In this document: positions 1 through 9,000 of the stretch, piece by piece
How positions within the stretch are numbered: the stretch's first letter is position 1
Layout of the letters: each line of letters opens with the position of its first letter
Assembly (NCBI GenBank): GCA_000934455.1
Contig: KN890461.1
Span: 1,922-26,632 of the forward strand
Direction: 5' to 3'
Length of the DNA: 24,711 bases
Source of the DNA: Apostichopus parvimensis
Taxonomy: Eukaryota > Echinodermata > Holothuroidea > Aspidochirotida > Stichopodidae
The notes under the pieces: generated by a model
The model's input: only the letters and a program-made list of their open reading frames with translations
Databases searched by the model: none
What the model was told of the DNA's origin: nothing
Translations under genes and position numbers: made by a program

Positions 1-51
1 AGGAGGATGTCATGTGTATACGTCACACACAGAAATTAACAATTTAGACCT

Positions 52-110
52 CAAATGGTGCGTTCTGAGGTGTAACTTTGACTTCAAATGGAGTGCGTTC
101 TGATGTGTAT
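52..110 (+). repeat. Short direct repeat, two copies of about 25 bp
   Basis: TCAAATGG(AG)TGCGTTCTGA(G/T)GTGTA occurs at about 52-76 and 83-109. The copies differ by a 2-base insertion and a few substitutions. Confidence 0.65.
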
Positions 111-162
111 TTGGGTTATATATTAGGTTTTTAATAAGCTCGAATTGCTTGGTTTTGCTATT

Positions 163-182
163 TGTGTGTGTGTGTGTGTGTG
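163..182. repeat. (TG)10 microsatellite
   Basis: Ten uninterrupted TG dinucleotides. They create an artificial open frame in the local translation. Confidence 0.95.
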
Positions 183-220
183 ATTGAAAAGTGGGTGTAT
201 ACCCCTAGCAGTGGCATTTG

Positions 221-281
221 TCTTTCCCGAGTGAAAGTAAAAAATCCCGCGACTGAACCATTTTGCCCGGACTGGCCCCCA
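221..281 (+). repeat. Dispersed repeat module, copy 1 (CCCGA(C/G)TGAA units)
   Basis: Reads TTTCCCGAGTGAAAGTAAAA, then TCCCGCGACTGAACCATTTT and GCCCGGACTGG. These are three spaced CCCGA-type units with AT-rich spacers, in the same order and orientation as the copy at 3173. Confidence 0.6.
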
Positions 282-1035
282 CCAGCACCACTTGCGCACG
301 CCAATGTAGAAAAGCATGGATATTGGATGGAACTATATAGAAGCACACAACATTTTAATTGGGTCAATGACAGAAGTTGTATGTTTGTAGCTATTGTAAT
401 TAACTTTAGTTTTCATAATTCAGTTTTAATACTGAAAGATAATTATCTGATGACAATTATTCAACTATTTCCTTTTCAATCTTCCATATCGGATACGATT
501 ACAAAGTCCTCTTTTGATTTCTCTCAACATATCCATGATTATAAATAATATAATGGCAAAGTGTAAATCGACTGTTAATTATACCTCACCCGCTATTGAT
601 GGTGTATAAAAGTAGAGGATCTTCGACCGTATGGCAAGTCGTTTTAAGTTATGGTGGCAAAACACCAAATGCTTCTGTTTTTTCATAAATTTTTCTTTTC
701 TTTAGAAATAGAGCAATAAGTTTAAGATAAGAATACCACTGAACGTCGTTCTCTCCGTTTCATGGAAACATTCAAACAATGACGTATAGCAAATATGGAT
801 ATTTTGTAATTAAGTATTGCGCTTACTGTTACGCCGTTAATGTTAAAATTCTTGTACAGTGTTCATTGATAATTCTATTCACTTATTGATTTTGTTATTC
901 CTATAGTGCAGTAATTCAGCTTTGTAAATATAGCCAAAAAATAATGTAAACAGTCAAATATTTGTCAACATAACGATAATGTAACCTTAGGCCAATACTT
1001 TGGAGAAAAGAGAGGTTAGGTATAGGAGGTGGGAG

Positions 1036-1191
1036 ACTCAGAGATAGATAGAGATAAAGAGAGGGAGAGAGAGAATTAGAAGGTGTGATGCCGGTAACCT
1101 AATCGTAAACACGACCGTTCCAGGCAAGGAAATCGTAGTACTGTCTATCTGTATTGGGCACAAGTCTCCCTCCCCCCCATCCCCCCCACCC
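1036..1191. repeat. Low-complexity purine tract and C-rich tract
   Basis: 1036-1080 is a GA-rich stretch (GAGATAGATAGAGATAAAGA and on). 1166-1193 is C-rich (CCCCCCCATCCCCCCCACCCC). Confidence 0.85.
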
Positions 1192-1858
1192 CGCTGAAAA
1201 AATATCGATGTGCTATCGGATCCGGGCTACAGAGGGCACAGTTGCCACACGATGAAGTTTGTAACTGCTGGATCTCCGAAACAACGTCTTACTCTTAGAC
1301 GTAACTCTCTTGTTTTCAGGTTAGTAAATGTCACCATTTTGTCTGATAACCTTGTAGAGGCAAAGTTATAGATGACGAATAACATAGGATGCATAGACTG
1401 TGCCTCTTGTGTAATATTGATTTGATTAGACCATGAACGCTCCAATCGATTTCATTCGTATATTGCTTTGCAGCCAAGGCATTATGTTAACTCATGACTG
1501 TGTTAGGTTGTCATGTGTGACACGTTTTAAGTGAACAGGTTTTGATTAGAAGACCTAAGAATCATCCAAACACTGTGACGGTTGTTTAGTCACTTGGGGC
1601 AAGGATAGATATTGCACCATGTTCGTAAGTGACTATTATCCCATTATTTCAAGCATGCATTTATACATGTTCATGATTTACTATTTGATTCGAGTAATTA
1701 TAAGGTAACTATGCTTCACAAGAAATAGGGAGTGCATATATGCACCTAGACTAGTAAACGTACGTACGGGTAGGCGATATAAACGTTCGTGCATATTGCG
1801 CGGCAAAAATATCACGTGACCTATATTGATGGGGAATATCCTTTGAGCTGAATCATGT

Positions 1859-1916
1859 CATTCAGGGATCACCAGAACAATGAGTATTTGTATTCTTAAG
1901 TAACATTCAGGGATCA
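1859..1916 (+). repeat. 13-bp direct repeat, CATTCAGGGATCA
   Basis: Exact copies at 1859-1871 and 1904-1916, 45 bp apart. No larger unit is visible. Confidence 0.6.
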
Positions 1917-2286
1917 TCTCAAAATTGAATGCTAGACCTATTTTCAGGACATTTGATTGCCGCTATTATATTCAATTTGCTTTGTTATTACTTGTAAGGA
2001 AAGCGATAAATTTTGTGACTGTAACAGGATCTCCAAAATAACATCTCTGACAAAAGTCTAATGATTACAGTGGTCCCCCAGTCAATAAGTCGTTCCGATA
2101 ATTCCCGTGCGCAATGCATTATGGGCGAGGTCACGGGGTCACGGAGATATACCGATCGACGTGGCCCATAGCAACACACAAAACAACATACGCGGCGATC
2201 GATGTTTGTGCTATTCATTCGAGTGTATGCACAAGTTTTATAATTTATCGTTCGTATTTTGATAGTTTACCGATACATTTGTTACC

Positions 2287-2457
2287 ATGGATGACAATGA
2301 TGGTGATAAAATGACTTATGATGATTTTTCAAGGTGGAAAATGAAGGAGTTAAAGAACTACCTTACAGACAGGGGAATCCCAAGATCACCCGTACGGTCC
2401 CATCATGTTTTGCGAGCGGCAATTTGCGAACTCGCTTATTGGGGCCCACTAGTGTAA
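2287..2457 (+). CDS. Short ORF with SAP-like DNA-binding motif (56 codons, probably a first exon or a remnant)
   Basis: The ATG has an ideal context (ACCATGG). The peptide is acidic at the start (MDDNDGDKMTYDDF), followed by WKMKELKNYLTDRGIP, which matches the first helix and turn of a SAP domain (L..LK..L..RG), and then VLRAAICELA as the second helix. SAP domains bind AT-rich DNA. In marine invertebrates similar single-exon N-termini precede larger, often transposon-related proteins (family knowledge, recalled). The frame stops at TAA just after GPLV. GT dinucleotides at 2452 and 2454 could be donors, so this may be exon 1. I found no convincing downstream exon. The sequence upstream is relatively CpG-rich. 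Confidence 0.5.
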   Translation: MDDNDGDKMTYDDFSRWKMKELKNYLTDRGIPRSPVRSHHVLRAAICELAYWGPLV

Positions 2458-3029
2458 CATATTCTACTTGAATTTTTATGCAGGTTTCTCTGTGTTTTTT
2501 AATTTTGTGTCAATCTGTTTTTTTTTGTTTTGGCACCATCATTTTAATTGAGTGGGTTTTTATATCTATTATGCTATATCTTGCTAAAGCCCTTCAGAAA
2601 ACTGGTTGTATATAAAAAAAACAAGAAACTTTGTTCTTATCTTGATAGTACTTGAAATTAAAAGCCTTCCTCCCATACCCCCGCCCCATTACCTATATCA
2701 CCCTTCTCCTTCCCGTTCCCTTAAAAAACGAAACCCACGTCATTCCTTCGATATTTTGAATGAAACATTTTCTAGAAGAATTTGGTTCTGTGAAAGTTGA
2801 TACATTCACGATGTTTCAGTGACATGTTCTGGATTAGTGCCGTGCACATGATTTTCAAGGTGGGAGAGATGGGGGGGGGGTGGGGAGAGAAAATACTAAG
2901 TTTAAAGTTCCCAAAAGATTTAGATAGTCAATTCATGAACCTTTAGGAAGGGCCAGCCGAGGCAAATGCATGCTTCTCATAATGAAGAGAGTTGGATGGG
3001 GTGATGTTTCACAAGCCCACCCCTTTGAA

Positions 3030-3052
3030 GGGGGGGGGGGGGGGGGGGGGGG
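3030..3052 (+). repeat. G23 homopolymer
   Basis: Twenty-three consecutive G residues, with a shorter G10 at 2871-2880. The length in the assembly is probably not exact. Such tracts can form G-quadruplexes. Confidence 0.9.
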
Positions 3053-3172
3053 AGAGAGGCCTCCCCCAGAGGAAGATTAAAATCTTACGTGTTAAATGTT
3101 GCATTCTTAGGCATATGCAGTGTATCAATTAGTTCTATAGATGTAAACATATACACACAGAGTGGTCTAACT

Positions 3173-3226
3173 CATCCCTGACTGAAGTTAATAAATGCCC
3201 CGACTGAACAATTCCCGACTCACGGT
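3173..3226 (+). repeat. Dispersed repeat module, copy 2
   Basis: Reads CATCCCTGACTGAAGTTAAT, then AAATGCCCCGACTGAACAAT and TCCCGACTCA. Two GACTGAA units and a third CCCGACT follow the same layout as copy 1. A C15 tract follows 15 bp later. Confidence 0.6.
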
Positions 3227-3241
3227 GGAGTTGGGCTCAAT

Positions 3242-3256
3242 CCCCCCCCCCCCCCC
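3242..3256 (+). repeat. C15 homopolymer
   Basis: Fifteen consecutive C residues about 190 bp after the G23 tract, so the two could in principle pair with each other. Confidence 0.9.
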
Positions 3257-3656
3257 TTGTGCACTTCACCCTTCTGGTCCTATAATCACAACATTCCCAT
3301 CTTTCAATGTTCCTCCAAAGAATCATCAACAGTATATTTTCGTCACACGACTGAACACCGCCAACCCTTTTGTGAAGATGGCGCTATGTTTAAGGTTCAT
3401 ATATGGAAGATTGCATTTTCCCGCGCACACATAACCAACTCCATCGCAGCTTCCCGATAGTGTATACTTGTGCAAACAAGCGCATCAATATTTAATTTCA
3501 TGACAGGTATTGTATATAAATAACTTTTCTCTAGTGTAATGTATACCAAAGAGATCGCTATCAATTTGCATCATGTACTTTGCCCTAACGATACCTTAGG
3601 GTGCTGTATAAAGTGGAAATATATGTATCGTTGATTCAACGGATCGGTACGTGTAT

Positions 3657-3894
3657 CACAACATCCATACTCACATAGTCCATAATCTCAACATCCATAC
3701 TCACATAGTACATAATCAGTCCATAATCACATTGTCCATACTCACTTAGTCCATATTCACATAATCCATAATCACATAGTCCATAATCACATAGTCCATA
3801 ATCACAACATCCATACTCTTATAGTCCATAATCACATAGTCCATAATCACATAGTCCATAATAACACTGTCCATAGTCACAATGTTCATTATCA
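3657..3894. repeat. 15-bp tandem array, CATAGTCCATAATCA, about 15 copies
   Basis: Units such as CATAGTCCATAATCA, CATAGTCCATACTCA and ACATCCATACTCA follow each other with point changes and small indels. The ends are more diverged than the middle, as expected for an old array with central turnover. Confidence 0.9.
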
Positions 3895-5129
3895 AAAGTC
3901 ATACAAATTGTGAAAATACAAGGTCATTAAATGAATAAAAACGAGGACAAAGTCTGCTTGATCTGCCTTTTTGCAAGTATAATCCTTCCACATACATCAA
4001 GACTGTACAGGCTTATCACAGATGCTATACGTACTAACCATATACTTTATGACAAATAAAGTAGCAATTTTTAGTATCAAAAAATACATTAATACAAAAT
4101 GATGGATGAAAAGTATAAAAATTTCAACTTTGGTTCAAGCAAGCAAGTATTGAGAAAGCAAATAACAGAAACACAGGAAGACGTCGAAATTTGACAAAAT
4201 ACGTGGAAAATACACGGATTAAATCTACTTTTCATCATTTATCAGAATTTACAAGACAGATATGGGCTGATAATATTCATATTCATATATATTACAGATG
4301 TGTAACACTACCAATGGTATCATGAAAGTAACATCTGTGAATAAGGCACACAAAAGCACAGAACCTATTAACCTAAGGTTATACAATTTATTTATGAAAG
4401 ATTATCAGGTTTATTTGGGATTTCTAGGGTGTTATTTAAGTATATATATTATGTTGAAATATTTGAATTGCCCTTCAATTCATGATATGACCAATTTCTT
4501 TGCTTTTGTTTCCAAGTCTACATTAGACCAGAGTCTAGAGAGTATAAATAGAGGAGACTGTCAGCCAACAAGCTTTTAACTAAATACAATAGTGATGTAA
4601 TACAAATTACCCAATTACCATATTCTGATTGGTTGTAAACCATTGACATAAAAATTGAGTAAGTCTCCTGCTACAACTTCTGTATTAACATAGTTGAAAG
4701 TATAACCTCCTCCAGTCCCCCCCCCCCTCCCAAAAAAAGTGTCTGCAAGGGTTCCCAATTCCTGTGATCATCTGAATAGTGTAGTTAGAACATTGATCTA
4801 TGCTTCATCCCAGCATGACCAAGTACATTAAACTAATCTGCTCTTTCCTGGCCACAGTTTAAAATAATTCACAATCATGAAGATTCTTGTCCAAACTAAA
4901 GCAAATTAAATTCAACTACTGCAGTTTGCTTTGTTCCAATTCCATATTACTAAAAGTAATTTCAAGATGAACTATGTTTTCTTAACATTATAAAATGACT
5001 GACTTCCTCCAATTTCAGCATTGTTCAGACCTCCTTTCCCACTGTAAAGTCACAACCTAAAAACAATGATGCACAAGTCTCATATTATAACACAACACCC
5101 AATCCTGACAGCAATTCCTGCCCACCTTC

Positions 5130-5300
5130 TATTAGTAATGAATGCAATATCCTCACCCTCTAATTATATCACCTTCCAGCGCTTAAACATATGTAACATC
5201 CCTGTCCCTCTCCTGTATCAACTTCTCTTTGCAATGAATATGCAACATCCTCTCATTGAATCTCCTTTTTGTAGTAGTAATAAATATACAACATCCCTGT
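5130..5300. repeat. Diverged tandem repeat of about 48 bp, four copies
   Basis: The core AAT(A/G)TGCAACATCC(T/C) recurs at 5142, 5191, 5239 and 5285, with the flanks largely diverged. A single further copy of ATATGCAACATTCCTG sits at about 5863, on the far side of the 67-bp array, so that array may have expanded inside this older one. Confidence 0.65.
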
Positions 5301-5408
5301 CCAATATCACCCACTTGCCCACATCCACACTTACACACATCCATAGATAAGTTCATGTGTGGTAAGGAAACATGCAAAGGAAATACATTCCTCTGTTAAT
5401 TGAAAAGC

Positions 5409-5755
5409 ATTCTTTTTCAGATGTACCCCTTACAGTTAAACATCAAGGTGATAATAAGGTTCAGTACCATCCCTCTGCTAACATTCTTTTCAGATATACC
5501 CCTTACAGTAAAACATCAAGGTGATAATAAGGTACCATTCCTCTCTTACATTCTTTTTCAGATATACCCCTTACAGTTAAACATCAAGGTGATAATAAGG
5601 TACCATTCCTCTTGTACATTCTTTTGCAGATATACCCCTTACAGTTAAACATCAAGGTGATAATAAGGTACCATTCCTCTCTTACATTCTTTTGCAGATA
5701 TACCCCTTACAGTTAAACATCAAGGTGATAATAAAGTACCATTTCTCTCTTCTAG
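5409..5755. repeat. 67/68-bp tandem repeat, five copies, beyond the kinase stop codon
   Basis: Units start with TCTTTT at 5411, 5485, 5552, 5620 and 5688. Each reads TTCTTTT(T/G)CAG, then ATATACCCCTTACAG, then AACATCAAGGTGATAATAAG and GTACCAT. On the plus strand every unit thus has an acceptor-like and a donor-like sequence about 38 nt apart. It would lie in the 3' UTR or downstream of the kinase gene. Confidence 0.93.
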
Positions 5756-6009
5756 AAGTAAAACAAATATGAATCCACCCTGTCCTCTCGCAGTGTCCTT
5801 CTGGTAGCAACGAAAAAGCAAAATCTGGGTTCAGTCCTTGCGAGACATTCTCTTGTTAATGCATATGCAACATTCCTGTTTCACCTTCTAATGTGGAACA
5901 GTTTTGTCAAAACTAAGAGACGTATGGACACGCAGGAGGTGCTTTTGAAAGTCCCTGTGTATCATAGTAAAGCATGAAGATGTCCACCGACTGCCTTGAT
6001 TCACAAATC

Positions 6010-6088
6010 CTATTTCTTTGATAAAATCTCACTGAGTATGAAACAGGTCTCCTTCAGATCACTGTCAATGTGGTGTTCAAACTCAAGG
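6010..6088 (-). CDS. Kinase exon 15: C-terminus and stop
   Basis: 79 nt, completing C512 and coding 513-537 plus TAG at 6012-6010. The acceptor has a strong pyrimidine tract (CTTCCTCTCCACAG). The peptide [20 protein letters not shown] looks helical and continues the C-terminal module of exon 14. No AATAAA occurs on the minus strand in the next 1.5 kb; the first I see is at 4392-4387. Confidence 0.86.
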
Positions 6089-9000
6089 CTGTGGAGAGGA
6101 AGTTGTGACAGCTGTGAGTTCAATACAATATGCCATGAGATGTTTGCTTTTCCTATAGATGTAACAAATAGAATCTCTTCAAGCACCACCAGAACACTAC
6201 TTTACATTCAAAGATAATATAATTTTTCTTTATCCCTTCCTAAAACTTTCCCAGGAATAATTACATGTAGATAATTGTGTTTAATATAGCTCAACATTAA
6301 AAACTGCACTACTGTAACCATGCATTTGAGCAGAGACTAGTTCTTATGTAAACTGGATAGGAATCTCTGTATCAGCTTTAAACTAACCCTAGCTAGAGAG
6401 CGTGGTGGCCTATTGGCTAAGGCGTCAGACTCGTGATCCAAGGATTGATGGTTCGATTCATGCCTAGTTCATTACGTTGTGTCCTTGGGCAAGATGCTTT
6501 ATCTTACTCCCTCCACCCAGGAGTTAAATGGGTACCTGTGAGGTAACTTGTCATTGGGCGCAGTGTATAACTGCTGCCAACTGGAGGGATTGTCTCTGGG
6601 ACAGGTTATCATTGACCAGGGGTAATATAATGTCTGTAAAGCACTTTGAGACCTATCGCTGGTGTAAAGCGCTATATAAAAGTAAAATATTATTATTATT
6701 ATTAGTCTTAACTATAAATAGGCAACTACAAAACCAAAATAAAGAAATTATTTACCACAAATCTGATGAAGTAATCCCGGAAGCATTGTTAGTTTTCAGT
6801 TTGGACTGAATTTCGCTGAAGACTTTTTCGCCAAGGATATCTTTACAATGTCTGTAAGAAAAAGAGGTTTGCAAAGACAAAAAAATTGAATTGAACAATA
6901 TTTTATTTATTTATTGATAGTTGTCTGGAAAATGGGCTGATTAAATCTGATGTCATATGACATCATTCTTCACCTCAATTAAGATCCAAAGAAAAAAAGA
7001 CGAAAACTTGATGCCTTACAGTGTAAAGGTATACTGTCTATCAGACTTGATCTTGGATGTGTACCAAAATCATTATGATTGTTTTTCCGTCTAAATGACG
7101 AGAATTACTCCAGTAACCATAGGTTGCATTTTCAGCTCTCTTGACCTCAACTCACTGAAACTTGATCTCTCCTGCAAACAGACTGGTTAGTTTGGAAAAG
7201 TTGATTTGTTCACATCTTGCCATGTCTGCCTTGATCTGATAGTGATTTGGCTACTAGCTGTGTGAAGAGTTGCATAAAAGACGAATAGGCAGCTCAACTA
7301 AGGTGCGAAAAGATGGGACTGATCACTCAGCTAACCAACTGGAAAAAAACGGCCGTTCAGTACAAACGGCTGTTTTTTTTATGCAACCTATAGCTAGTGG
7401 ACACTTTCGCGGCATGTTATGCTGTGTGGCAGCCTATATATCCATATCAAATGACCATTCACCTTTGTATCAGAGTTGTAAATGGGTCATGGTTATAATC
7501 ACAAATTTCTTCAGAAGGAAGAGCAGCTAGCTATCATACTTTTGTAATTATTTTATTTACCAATTTAATAACTTGATACTTTAATATAAAGTGAGAGGCA
7601 ACAGTGTTGCTCATTTTGTCTGTACAAAGACAATTGCTACACTAAATTGCAACATGTGATTCATACCCTGCTTTAAGAGGATGATATTCTGGTGACTAAA
7701 AGTTGGGAGTTTAGAAAAAATGATGCTGGGAATTGGTTTAGATATAAATTTTCTTGGTTAAGTTGGTTGTGTTTAAGGCATCTGGCAACAGCAGATTGAA
7801 TGATGTCATCATATCTATTGAACTGAAAATGTCTTTAGAATACATAAATCACTACTATACAATACAATAGTTTTGCTACAAACTGCATGCACAGGGAAAA
7901 TAGTTTCTCTACAAACTGCATACACAGGGGAAATAGTTTAGCTACAAACTGCATACACAGGGGAAAATAGTTAAGACACAAACTACATACACAGGGGAAA
8001 ATAGTTTCTCTACAAACTGCATACACAGGGGAAAATAGTTAATCTAAAAACTGCATACACAGTGGAAAATAGTTTAGGTACAAACTACATACACAGGGGA
8101 AATAGTTTCTCTACAAACTGCATACACAGGGGAAAATAGTTTAGATACAAACTACATACACAGGGGAAAATAGTTTAGATACAAACTGCATACACAGGGG
8201 AAAATAGTTTAGATACAAACTGCATACACAGGGGAAATAGTTTAGATACAAACTGCATACACAGGGGAAATAGTTTAGATACAAACTGCATACACAGGGG
8301 AAAATAGTTAATCTAAAAACTGCATACACAGTGGAAAATAGTTTAGGTACAAACTACATACACAGGGGAAAATAGTTTCTCTACAAACTGCATACACAGG
8401 GGAAATAGTTTAGATACAAACTGCATACACAGGGGAAATAGTTTAGATACAAACTGCATACACAGGGGGAAATAGTTTAGATACAAACTGCATACACAGG
8501 GGAAATAGTTTAGATACAAACTGTTTACACAGGGGGAAATAGTTTAGATACAAACTGCATACACAGGGGAAAATAGTTTAGCTACAAACTGCATACACAG
8601 GAAAATAGTTTAGATACAAACTGCATACACATTGGAAAATAGTTTAGATACAAACTACAAACACAGGGGAAAATAGTTAATCTAAAAACTGCATACACAG
8701 GGGAAAATAGTTTAGCTACAAACCGCATACACGGTAAAATAGTTTATCTAAAAACTGCATACACAGGGGAAAATAGTTTAGCTACAAACCGCATACACAG
8801 GAAAATAGTTTAGCTAAAATCTGCATACACAGGGGAAAATAGTTTAGGTAAAAACTGCATACACAGGGGAAAATAGTTTAGATACAAACTGCATACACAG
8901 AGAAAATAGTTTAGATACAAACTGCATACACAGGGAAAATAGTTTAGATACAAACTGCATACACAGGGGAAAATAGTTTAGATACAAACTGCATACAAAG

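Larger units (their letters stand above)
1..2286. other. Left flank without a recognised gene
   Basis: Apart from the short repeats listed, I find no coding exon with credible splice sites. Two segments (about 1250-1290 and 2004-2048) resemble each other. On the minus strand they can be read as RCFGDP.VT.FI and RCYFGDP.TVTKFI, perhaps decayed copies of one coding or mobile sequence. Confidence 0.6.
2458..5129. other. Gene-poor interval between the SAP-like ORF and the repeat cluster
   Basis: Contains the G and C tracts, repeat copy 2 and the 15-bp array. The frame at 4298-4579 and those near 3200-3460 have no domain and no sensible splice context. 3895-5060 is AT-rich single-copy-looking sequence; AATAAA occurs on the minus strand at 4392-4387 and could end the kinase transcript. 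Confidence 0.55.

Noticed and set aside
162-548. 128-codon plus-strand frame
   Set aside because: It begins in the (TG)n tract and crosses the CCCGA repeat; there is no domain and codon use looks random.
5400-5648. 82-codon plus-strand frame
   Set aside because: It runs through the 67/68-bp repeat, so the same unit is read in different frames; this is not protein-like selection.
5941-6010. Continuation of the last kinase exon in another frame (MLYYDTQGLSK.., stop near 5924)
   Set aside because: The in-phase frame from the strong acceptor at 6089 reaches TAG at 6010, and the alternative frame has no compatible acceptor.
6528-6809. 93-codon plus-strand frame
   Set aside because: It is made of SINE sequence plus the complement of kinase exon 14.
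7343-7380. Rho-independent terminator
   Set aside because: The hairpin and T8 resemble one, but the window is eukaryotic. It is listed as an inverted repeat instead.
7835-8329. Minus-strand frames with repeated [11 protein letters not shown]
   Set aside because: They are translations of the 33-bp minisatellite. The 11-residue period equals the unit length, and there is no start context or flanking exon.
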